Origin: CAYMRB01 sp964392615
GTDB taxonomy: Bacteria > Planctomycetota > UBA8108
Assembly (NCBI GenBank): GCA_964392615.1
Contig: CAYMRB010000152.1
Span: 1 to 20,290 of the forward strand
DNA: 20,290 bases
Direction: 5' to 3'
Part shown: positions 11,747 through 18,493 of the stretch, in pieces
Layout of the letters: the number at the start of each line of letters is the position of its first letter
How positions within the stretch are numbered: the stretch's first letter is position 1
Program-made: the position numbers and the translations under genes
Notes under the pieces: generated by a model
The model's input: only the letters and a program-made list of their open reading frames with translations
Told to the model about the DNA's origin: nothing
Databases searched by the model: none

Positions 11747-12769
11747 ATGACGATGCCCCGATCGACCTTCCCACTCGTTGTCCTCTCCAGCTTCCTCCTC
11801 ACGGTGTCGGTGTCGCTGACGCCGCTGCTCGGTGCGGCGCCGGCGCCGAACGCCTTGTCGCCGATCGACTTCGATGCCCCGATCGATCGCTCGTTCACGC
11901 GGCAGAAGGACCGGGACGACGGCGCTCGCGTCTATCGCGCGAAGAGCGGCACGCTCCTCGTGCTGCGGCTGTTCTTCGACGAGGGCAAGCCCGCTGCGAA
12001 ATGGATGGCGGAGGAAGCCCGCGTGCAAGGCGAACGCGGCGCGGTCGGCCTCAAGGTCGCGGGAGGTCGCAAGGTCGGCGCTCGCAAGTGGTACGACCTC
12101 GAGTATCGCTCGCGCCTGCCGCGCAACGGGCTGCGTCTCGATATCGCCTGCTCGGTGACGGAGGTCGGCCCATTCCTGTTCGTCGCCTCGCTCGGCGGCC
12201 CGCCGTCGGACGTCGCCGGCCGACGCTGGGTTCTCGATCGCATGCGCGCGAAGATCCGCTTCGGGAGCATGGGTGAACTCGGCCGCGGCGACTGGAGACT
12301 CGCCGATGAAGGCGATCTCGTCGGCACCTGGAACGTCGCGGCGTTCGCGACGAACGGCGAGCCGAGCCCGACGAATCCGCTGCACTATCCGTATCAGCGC
12401 TTCGAGTTCGACGCCAACAAGAGCATGCGCCACATCTGCCACACCGCTCCGATCACTCCAGACGTGCTCGGACAGCTCGCGGGAGGACCGCGGCGACTGC
12501 ACTTCGCCATGCCGCAACGCGGGCTTCTGAAGGTGAGTACGGCCGGAACGACGCGGTTCGACTCGCACATCGCGTTGCGGGTCCGGCGACGCGCCGGCGC
12601 GACAGCGACGCCGAATGCGCGTCGCGGCGCCGCGACGGACGCGATCCGCGACCAGGACATCGTGCTGATCTACCGCACGCTGCCCCAGCACCCTGTGGTC
12701 GTTCGAGTGCTGCGTCGCGACGGGGGCGTCACGACCGCAGCGCCGTCGCTGACGAGCGCGCGGCAGTAG
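11747..12769 (+). CDS. Secreted protein of unknown function with possible lipocalin-like C-terminal half
   Basis: 340 residues from ATG 11747; a second ATG at 11753 would drop only two residues and sits slightly better behind CGGAA. A hydrophobic signal peptide spans about residues 5-31 (PLVVLSSFLLTVSVSLTPLL core), ending near GAAPA. No lipobox Cys is seen. The mature N-terminal half is an alpha/beta-looking region with no motif I recognise. Around residue 190 the text DLVGTWNVAAF has the Gly-X-Trp signature used by lipocalin-type barrels, and the rest (YQRFEFDANKSMRH, VVVRVLRR) could be beta strands of such a barrel. That is a structural guess, not a homology. No close family is recognised. 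It stands alone, 68 bases before the HEAT-repeat gene on the same strand, so the two may be co-transcribed. Confidence 0.75.
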   Translation: MTMPRSTFPLVVLSSFLLTVSVSLTPLLGAAPAPNALSPIDFDAPIDRSFTRQKDRDDGARVYRAKSGTLLVLRLFFDEGKPAAKWMAEEARVQGERGAVGLKVAGGRKVGARKWYDLEYRSRLPRNGLRLDIACSVTEVGPFLFVASLGGPPSDVAGRRWVLDRMRAKIRFGSMGELGRGDWRLADEGDLVGTWNVAAFATNGEPSPTNPLHYPYQRFEFDANKSMRHICHTAPITPDVLGQLAGGPRRLHFAMPQRGLLKVSTAGTTRFDSHIALRVRRRAGATATPNARRGAATDAIRDQDIVLIYRTLPQHPVVVRVLRRDGGVTTAAPSLTSARQ

Positions 12770-12837
12770 CGCTCACACAATCCGCTCTCCGAACATCGAT
12801 CTTGCTCCGGTCGCCGCTGCGCGGGTAGACATCGTGC

Positions 12838-15800
12838 ATGCGACGAACGCGCAAGAGAGTCGCACTCCTCGCCGGGATCGGCGTGGTCGTGGTGACCGCA
12901 CTGGTCGTCGCGGTCGCGTGGCGCCCGCTGCTCGAGGCGTGGTATCTGCCGCGGCTGGAGTCGCCGGACGCCGCGGTCTGCGAGGAGGCGGCGCACGGGC
13001 TGGGCGAGCTCGGATCGACGCGCGCGATCGAGCCGCTGCTCGACGCGGTCGCCATCGGTCGCATCAGACACCAGACGGCCGTCGATGCGTTCGTCGCGAT
13101 CGGCGAGGGTGCCGGAGAGCCGCTGGTCGATGCGCTCGCGACGCCGGTACGTCCTGTGTGCGCAGTCGCATGCGAGGCGCTGCTGCAGCTCCGCCCCCAG
13201 CGATTGCAGCCGTGGGAGGACGACCTACGCGCAGTCGTGTTCGAGGGCCTCTCCCCTCGCCCTCCCTCGCCTCCGGACGAGTTCGTCGCGGCGGCTGTCG
13301 GCGCAGCTAGAGGGCGACGTCGGCGCGACCTTTCGATCGAGTGGCTCGGAGCGATCGCGCGGGGGCATGAACGCGCGTTCCCGTTCCTGGTCCGGTGCGC
13401 GTCCGGTGAGGGATACGGCGTCGCCGATGCAGTCGAGGAGCTCTCCTACCACGGTCGGCGCGGATTCGCGGCCCTGCAGCGACACTGGGGCGAGCGGCTC
13501 GAGAGAGCGCCGCCCGAGGTCCTCTTCGCCGCACGCGAGTTCGGACCTCTCTCCGCGCCAGCGTCGCCGACGCTGATCGCGCTCCTCGACCACCCGTACC
13601 GTCACAGCGGGGCCCTCATCTCGCTCGGGCGAATCGGCCCGGCAGCAGCCGATGCGATCCCGACGCTGGAGCGAGTCGCCGACACGGCAACCGACGACTG
13701 GATCGTCAGCGAGGCGATGGCCGCGATCGGCTCCATCGGGCCTGCCGGATTGCCGTCGCTGCAGCGCTGGCTTCTCGCTTCGGCCCCCAAGAAGCGGCAA
13801 GAAGCGTTGCGGGCGGTCCGCAGACTCGGCCCGACGGCGCGCGAGCTCGTGTCAGCGCTCATCGATTCTCTCGCACACGAAGACGGGACCGTTCGCTTCC
13901 TCGCCGCGATCGCGCTGCGGGCCATCGGACCGGCGGCGGCAGCGGCAGCGCCGGCGCTTCTCGAACGAGCGCGACAGGACGAGCAGCCAGCGCGGTCGTT
14001 GTACGCACGGGTCTATCTGTACGTCGCACCGCTCGGCGATCCACGCGCCCTCGCTGCGTGCGAGCCATACGTCGATCCGTCCACCGTCACCGACCACGAG
14101 CCCCGCTGGCTTCGCGTACCGTCGCTGAGTGACGTGCTCGAAGACTCGGCCTCGCCGGAAAGACCCGACGATCTCACAGCACTTACATGGTGGTTCGACA
14201 GCGCCGAGCTGCTGCGTCCCCGTGCGGCCGTCGAGGATGCCGTGGGAATGCGTGGGCTGGCGAGGTTGAATCGCGACGGCATCCTCCGAACGCCGCGGGA
14301 CGGCGACGCCGAGCAGAGGGAGTCTCCCACGCAGGAGGAGTACCACGCACTCCGCCGGCTGGCCCGCATCGAGCTCCCCTACCTGATCGAGCTCCTCGAC
14401 CACGACGCGCTGCGCGTCCGCCTCGGAGCGCTCGAGCTCCTGCGCTACGGAGGAAGCGAGGTCACCGCCGCACGCGACGCGGTCGTCGACCTCCTCGCCG
14501 ACGAGCACTTCCGCATCCGCGACGCCGCGGTGCGCGCGCTGCGGCGCATCGGACTCGACGACGCGAGCCGCGCGCGGATCGGCGAGTTGCGCGCACACGC
14601 GGATCGGTATGTTCGTTACGGAGCGGAGGATCTGCTCGGTGGCGGGGAGTCGGAGTCGAACTCGGAGTCAGGGGCGGACTCGGAGTCGGACTCGGACTCG
14701 GTGTCGGAGTCGGAGTCGGACTCGGCTACGACGCGGCCTCGCCCCTCAACACGACCGCCCGCCCTCGCTCCCCGGCCCTCGCCCGAGCGGCGGCAGCGCT
14801 TCCTCGAGCACGCCCTTCACTCGCGGCAGCAGGAGCACGGCCTCGACGAGCATCCAGGCTTCGAGCACCAGCGTCGCGATCGCGATCGTGCTCAGCACGA
14901 CGTTCGCCTTCGCCTCGCGCAGGCCGAGCCAGCCGACCAGGTCCCAGGTCATCGCGGTCGCGGGCAGGAGCAGCATGAACACCGTCGGGAATGCCGCGAA
15001 CCAGATCGGCAGACGACGACGCCAGAGCCAGAAGGTCAGCACGAGGAATGCGAGCCCTCCGAGCAGCTGATTCGTCGCCCCGAACAGCGGCCAGAGGATC
15101 AGCCCTCCCTTGCCGGCTGTCGTCCACGTCCATGCGCCCGCTCCGACCGGAAGCGCGGCCATCGCTCCGGCCACGATGATCGCGACGATCGTCGCGCCGT
15201 GCTTGTTCACGAGCGGCGCGAAGGGCACGGCGAGCGGCGGGCGGCTGCCATCGGATCGCGGTGCGACGAACGTCGACGCGAGCTCCTGAATCACGTAGCG
15301 CTGCAACCGGCACGCGGTGTCGAGCGTCGTCCCCGCGAACGACGCGACCAGCACCCCCATCAGCGCGACGGCCACTCCCGCGGGCAAGCCGAGCGCGCGC
15401 AGGAAGTTCGCGGCGCCGTCGACGAACGCGCCGACCTTCGCCGACAGCCCCTTCGCCGCATGCCACGACTCGTAGCGACTGAGCCAGGCCTTCTCGCCAG
15501 TTACGAGCGTCACGGTGCCGGTACTCGCATCGCGGATGACATCGCCCGTCCGATCGCTGGCCTCGACCCGGGCGATGAGCGCCTCCTGCTTCGCGGCGTC
15601 CTCGGCCGTCGTCGCCTTCGGCGGCACGATACCCAGCCCGACGCCGGCGCAGCACGCGAGGATCACGAGCGTCGCGAGGAAGCCCTCGGTCAGCATCGAG
15701 CCGTAACCGACGAACTGCGCGTCCGTCTCGCAACGCAGCTGCTTGCTCGACGTGCCGCTGGACACGAGACAATGGAATCCGCTGATCGCACCGCAAGCGA

Positions 15801-16002
15801 TCGTGATGAACAGGAACGGGAAGATCGGTGGCGCGCCCGGCGCGTCGAGCTGCACCGCGGGCGCGACGAGCTCGAGCGCTCGCGGCTCGGCGCTCCCAGC
15901 CGCCTCCGGTCCCCCGACCAGTGCGGCGACGATCAGACCGACGACCACCAGGCCGAGCGCGGTCAGGAGCTGCAGACTGTTGATGTAGTCACGTGGCTGT
16001 AA
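12838..16002 (+). CDS. Membrane-anchored HEAT-repeat protein; true 3' end uncertain (reads into antisense of cstA)
   Basis: From ATG 12838 the frame begins MRRTRKRV plus a hydrophobic stretch (about 9-28), a likely N-terminal membrane anchor. It is followed by about 570 residues of helical HEAT/PBS-lyase-like repeats, for example AVCEEAAHGLGELGSTRAIEPLL, split as AVCEEAAHGLGELG and STRAIEPLLDAV, and HFRIRDAAVRALRRIGLDD. These end near residue 601 (14640). Such repeats form a solenoid for protein binding. A Ser-Glu/Asp run follows (604-629). Beyond it the frame continues to a stop at 16000-16002, where it lies opposite 1257 bases of cstA, a clear transporter gene. This last part is Arg/His/Gln-rich with no domain, as expected of antisense translation. 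No stop occurs in any plus-strand frame between 14640 and about 14975, so a simple frameshift does not rescue a neat end. The HEAT part is confident; the tail is not. Confidence 0.6.
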   Translation: MRRTRKRVALLAGIGVVVVTALVVAVAWRPLLEAWYLPRLESPDAAVCEEAAHGLGELGSTRAIEPLLDAVAIGRIRHQTAVDAFVAIGEGAGEPLVDALATPVRPVCAVACEALLQLRPQRLQPWEDDLRAVVFEGLSPRPPSPPDEFVAAAVGAARGRRRRDLSIEWLGAIARGHERAFPFLVRCASGEGYGVADAVEELSYHGRRGFAALQRHWGERLERAPPEVLFAAREFGPLSAPASPTLIALLDHPYRHSGALISLGRIGPAAADAIPTLERVADTATDDWIVSEAMAAIGSIGPAGLPSLQRWLLASAPKKRQEALRAVRRLGPTARELVSALIDSLAHEDGTVRFLAAIALRAIGPAAAAAAPALLERARQDEQPARSLYARVYLYVAPLGDPRALAACEPYVDPSTVTDHEPRWLRVPSLSDVLEDSASPERPDDLTALTWWFDSAELLRPRAAVEDAVGMRGLARLNRDGILRTPRDGDAEQRESPTQEEYHALRRLARIELPYLIELLDHDALRVRLGALELLRYGGSEVTAARDAVVDLLADEHFRIRDAAVRALRRIGLDDASRARIGELRAHADRYVRYGAEDLLGGGESESNSESGADSESDSDSVSESESDSATTRPRPSTRPPALAPRPSPERRQRFLEHALHSRQQEHGLDEHPGFEHQRRDRDRAQHDVRLRLAQAEPADQVPGHRGRGQEQHEHRRECREPDRQTTTPEPEGQHEECEPSEQLIRRPEQRPEDQPSLAGCRPRPCARSDRKRGHRSGHDDRDDRRAVLVHERREGHGERRAAAIGSRCDERRRELLNHVALQPARGVERRPRERRDQHPHQRDGHSRGQAERAQEVRGAVDERADLRRQPLRRMPRLVATEPGLLASYERHGAGTRIADDIARPIAGLDPGDERLLLRGVLGRRRLRRHDTQPDAGAAREDHERREEALGQHRAVTDELRVRLATQLLARRAAGHETMESADRTASDRDEQEREDRWRARRVELHRGRDELERSRLGAPSRLRSPDQCGDDQTDDHQAERGQELQTVDVVTWL
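14647..14724 (+). repeat. GAGTCG/GACTCG hexanucleotide microsatellite coding Ser-Asp/Glu
   Basis: Thirteen six-base units, nearly all of form GA(G/C)TCG, encode alternating acidic residue and serine (residues 604-629 of the HEAT frame), with one GGGGCG unit and single AAC and GTG substitutions. Since GAGTC and GACTC are mutually complementary, the tract can also fold on either strand, for example 14689-14699 with 14707-14717 with one mismatch. It sits 22 bases from the cstA stop. Confidence 0.9.
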
Positions 16003-16731
16003 CAGGGTCCAAACCGGCAGGACCGACGCGACATACGAGTACACGAGCAGGATGACGACCCAGGTCATCACCGGCATGCTGTTGAGGAACTCGTTGATCG
16101 TACCGAGCACGCCGACGTTGCCGAACACGACGCTCAGGTACATGAGCGCGAGCGCGATCAGCGACGGGATGAACAGGTTCACCCCACGTCGGTGGAGCAC
16201 GACGCCGATCACCACCGCGATCGGAATCTGCAGCACGCACGGCAGGATCGTCGCAGGGTACATGCGGAACACCGCGGCGATGACCAAACCGAAGATCGCG
16301 AGAACGACCGTCAGCGCGAGGAACAGCACGAACAGGAACAGACGCCGCACGCGCGGATTGAGCACGCGCCCGGCGATGTCCCCCACCGTCTGCCCGCGGC
16401 TACGCAAACTGACGACGAGCGCGCCGAAGTCGTGCACGGCCCCGATCAGGACCGAGCCGCAGAGCACCCACAGCAGGGCCGGCACCCAGCCCCACATGAC
16501 CGCGATGGCCGGCCCGACGATCGGTCCGGTGCCGGCGATCGACGTGAAGTGGTGGCCGAACACGACGGTCCGCGCTGTCGGAACGAAGTCCTTGTCGTCC
16601 TCGAGCGCGACACTCGGCACGACCGCGTCCGGATCGAGACGAAACACCCGGCGCGCGAGCCAGCGGCCGTAGGTGTGATACGCGACGAGATACAGGACGA
16701 TCGAGCCCAGCGCGATCAGGAGCGTCGTCAT
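14746..16731 (-). CDS. cstA: Carbon starvation protein CstA (peptide/pyruvate transporter family)
   Basis: 661 residues from ATG at 16731 (MTTLLIALGSIVLYLV), with GGAGAAA about 6 bases upstream on the minus strand. An in-frame upstream extension lacks a ribosome site and hydrophobic sequence. It is a multispanning inner-membrane protein. Conserved CstA blocks are visible: HHFTSIAGTGPIVGPAIAVMWGW, split as HHFTSIAGTGP and IVGPAIAVMWGW, VGDIAGRVLNPR, ISGFHCLVSSGTSSKQL, FAGTTLDTACRLQRY and LFGATNQLLGGLAF. Some 15 or more hydrophobic segments are seen. E. coli CstA is 701 residues, so length is close to normal. Family members import peptides or pyruvate during carbon limitation. A roughly 65-residue soluble loop lies before LSRYESWHAAKG. 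Its 3' end points at the HEAT gene on the opposite strand and the last 1257 bases overlap that open frame. It is divergent from the gene at 17155. Confidence 0.97.
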   Translation of the reverse strand: MTTLLIALGSIVLYLVAYHTYGRWLARRVFRLDPDAVVPSVALEDDKDFVPTARTVVFGHHFTSIAGTGPIVGPAIAVMWGWVPALLWVLCGSVLIGAVHDFGALVVSLRSRGQTVGDIAGRVLNPRVRRLFLFVLFLALTVVLAIFGLVIAAVFRMYPATILPCVLQIPIAVVIGVVLHRRGVNLFIPSLIALALMYLSVVFGNVGVLGTINEFLNSMPVMTWVVILLVYSYVASVLPVWTLLQPRDYINSLQLLTALGLVVVGLIVAALVGGPEAAGSAEPRALELVAPAVQLDAPGAPPIFPFLFITIACGAISGFHCLVSSGTSSKQLRCETDAQFVGYGSMLTEGFLATLVILACCAGVGLGIVPPKATTAEDAAKQEALIARVEASDRTGDVIRDASTGTVTLVTGEKAWLSRYESWHAAKGLSAKVGAFVDGAANFLRALGLPAGVAVALMGVLVASFAGTTLDTACRLQRYVIQELASTFVAPRSDGSRPPLAVPFAPLVNKHGATIVAIIVAGAMAALPVGAGAWTWTTAGKGGLILWPLFGATNQLLGGLAFLVLTFWLWRRRLPIWFAAFPTVFMLLLPATAMTWDLVGWLGLREAKANVVLSTIAIATLVLEAWMLVEAVLLLPRVKGVLEEALPPLGRGPGSEGGRSC

Positions 16732-17154
16732 CGATTTCTCCGCTCGGATCAATGGCGATGGAGCGGCCGGATCAGCGCCACGCGTCCGAATTCCGCCGCC
16801 GAATCGCGTCAACGGCTGATCGCCGCAACCGCCCGAGGGTAACATTTCCCGTCGATCGGTCCAGGAGCCGGCACCGCGAGAGCGCCCGCGTGGCGGCCCG
16901 CGGCGGGGGGGGCGGTGGTCTGCGCCACGAGGCCCTTCCGGGCGGCATCGCCGTCCGCGAAAGGGATTTACCCTTCCCACTCCGGGCATCGTGGTGTAAC
17001 CATCGGTCTAGGCGCGCTGATGTCGGAGCTGCCGAGCGGCTCCGTCAGCAACTCCCGGGACGCATTCGGCCGCGTCCTGGCAACGCGGGGTCTCTATGAG
17101 TTGCCGAGAGGAATGGAAGGCCGAACGAACGGCCCGGAATGGAGGAAGTCGGAA
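16732..17154. other. Divergent intergenic region upstream of cstA with structured elements
   Basis: No credible gene is visible. Three inverted repeats are present: CGTGGCG (16889-16895) with CGCCACG (16923-16929), enclosing eight G in a row (16905-16912); GCCC ttcc GGGC (16932-16943); and a longer bulged hairpin at 17016-17049. The last 14 bases hold GGAGGAAG, the ribosome site of the 17155 gene. Promoters for both genes must lie here, but none is convincing. Confidence 0.5.
17016..17049 (+). other. Bulged hairpin in leader of the 17155 gene
   Basis: GCTGA (17016-17020) pairs with TCAGC (17045-17049) and CGGAGC (17024-17029) with GCTCCG (17039-17044). This leaves a 3-base bulge (TGT) and a 9-base loop. 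No T run follows, so it is not a terminator in this direction. It may be a leader RNA structure. It matches no riboswitch I know. Confidence 0.35.
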
Positions 17155-18324
17155 ATGACCTGTCTCGGATCACGAACCTCGCTTGTCGCGCGCTGGGGGC
17201 TCCCGTTGGTGTTCGTGGGCTGGATCGGCGTCTCGCCGGCCCAGGCTCAGGACACGGTGATCCCGCCGGATTCGGACGAGTGGCTGTACTTCGAAGGCGT
17301 CGAAGAGCCGCCGGAGAACTGGAACACGTTCGACTTCGACGACTCCGAATGGCCGGAGGGCCAGTCCGGCTCCGGCTACGGTGACGGCGACGACAACACC
17401 GTGCTGGACATGCAGAACAACTACGTCAGCCTCTACATCCGGCACTTCTTCGACGTCGACCCGGACAGCGTCGTCGTGGCGCAGCTCGGCGTCGACTACG
17501 ACGACGGCTTCGTCGCGTACCTCAACGGCGTCGAGATCGCCCGCGCCTCGATGCCAGGCACGCCGGGAACGCCGGTGCCCTTCGATACGCTGGGGATCAG
17601 CCACAACGCGACGGGCACGCCGCAGTGGTTCACGCTGAGCGAGGAGGCGTTGGCGGCACTCGACCCGAACGAGAACGTGCTGGCGATCCAGGGGCACAAC
17701 ACCACCCTGGCGAGCTCGGACTTCTCGCTCATTCCCCAACTCCGCATCTACACCTCGGTGTGCCCGACAGCGGCGACCTGTACCCGACGGGCCAGCGGCG
17801 GCATGTACGTGCGCTGGACGAACCCGATCAGTCCAGCGCCGTTCGACACGGTCGAGATCTACCGCAACGGCGAGCTCATCGGCAGCCCCACCCGCCCGAC
17901 CCTGACGTCGTACCGCGACGAGATGCCGCTGTGCGACGAGGCGACCTACGAGGTCGTCGCGATCATCGACGGCGAGCCGTGCTCGGGCGACGGCGTACCG
18001 AGCTGCACGTACACGCCCGAGCCGGACGATGTGTGCGGCGAAGGAGGCGGCGGTTTTCGTCGAGGTGACGCGGATGACGACGGCAGCGTGCTGATCACGG
18101 ACGCGGTCGCCATCCTGAACTGGCTGTTCCGCCAGGGGACCCCGCCGACGTGCCTCGACGCAGCCGACAGCGACGACGACGGCCAGACGAACCTGTCGGA
18201 CGCCGTGTTCGTACTCGGGTACCTCTTCCGCCAGGGCCCGCCGCCACCGGCGCCGGGGCCGACGGACTGCGGCGAGGACGCGACGGAGGACGGGCTCGGG
18301 GCCTGCGCGTTCACGTCCTGCTGA
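17155..18324 (+). CDS. Secreted protein: beta-sandwich-like module, Fn3-like domain, dockerin-like tail
   Basis: 389 residues. ATG 17155 is chosen because GGAGG sits 9 bases upstream and the product then starts with a good signal peptide (about 1-32, ending SPAQAQ). Residues about 33-203 are the same module found twice in the 4103 gene and once in the 18494 gene: FDDSEWPEGQSGSGYGDG, YDDGFVAYLNGVEIAR, NVLAIQGHN and SSDFSLIPQL. Residues about 205-300 look like a fibronectin-III or Ig-like domain with paired cysteines (GGMYVRWTNP, VEIYRNGELIG). Residues about 300-389 are a dockerin-like pair, GDADDDGSVLITDAVAILN and ADSDDDGQTNLSDAVFVLG, each followed by LF-R-Q-G, and end in a Cys-rich tail. No catalytic motif is seen. 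It is presumably exported and bound through its tail or sandwich module. No cohesin partner is present. Confidence 0.88.
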   Translation: MTCLGSRTSLVARWGLPLVFVGWIGVSPAQAQDTVIPPDSDEWLYFEGVEEPPENWNTFDFDDSEWPEGQSGSGYGDGDDNTVLDMQNNYVSLYIRHFFDVDPDSVVVAQLGVDYDDGFVAYLNGVEIARASMPGTPGTPVPFDTLGISHNATGTPQWFTLSEEALAALDPNENVLAIQGHNTTLASSDFSLIPQLRIYTSVCPTAATCTRRASGGMYVRWTNPISPAPFDTVEIYRNGELIGSPTRPTLTSYRDEMPLCDEATYEVVAIIDGEPCSGDGVPSCTYTPEPDDVCGEGGGGFRRGDADDDGSVLITDAVAILNWLFRQGTPPTCLDAADSDDDGQTNLSDAVFVLGYLFRQGPPPPAPGPTDCGEDATEDGLGACAFTSC

Positions 18325-18350
18325 TCGGACCCGACCGCGAAGAAGGAACA

Positions 18351-18389
18351 CCGCATCCGGGCCTGGAGGCCTTCCGGCCCCGGATGCGG
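18351..18389 (+). terminator. Strong hairpin after the 17155 gene (terminator-like, no T run)
   Basis: CCGCATCCGGG (18351-18361) and CCCGGATGCGG (18379-18389) form an 11-base-pair perfect stem, and an inner GGCC ttcc GGCC can form in the loop. It begins 26 bases past the stop, the expected place for a terminator. There is no T tract on either side, so its strength as an intrinsic terminator is doubtful. Confidence 0.5.
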
Positions 18390-18467
18390 TGACGATGACG
18401 TCGCTCGGGCAGCGGTTCGGGCGCGGGGCGGGAAGACGTAACGCGGGACGACACCCCGATCAACGCG

Positions 18468-18473
18468 TAGAAT
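18468..18473 (+). promoter_or_regulatory. Candidate -10 box for the 18494 gene
   Basis: TAGAAT matches five of six bases of the consensus, 20 bases before the ATG at 18494. GGGACG, 17 bases upstream (18445-18450), is a weak -35. An inverted repeat GAATCG (18470-18475) with CGATTC (18482-18487) overlaps the box and could be an operator. The leader would be very short. Tentative. Confidence 0.3.
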
Positions 18474-18493
18474 CGAGGGTTCGATTCCACGAG

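Noticed and set aside
16861..16945. Cobalamin riboswitch suggested by GCCAC-like and GC-rich hairpins
   Set aside because: The conserved B12-box core is absent, and neither neighbour is a cobalamin gene.
16915..17154. Longer N-terminus for the 17155 protein, starting at GTG/ATG codons from 16915
   Set aside because: The extension lacks a ribosome site, and the signal peptide would be buried about 80 residues inside the protein.
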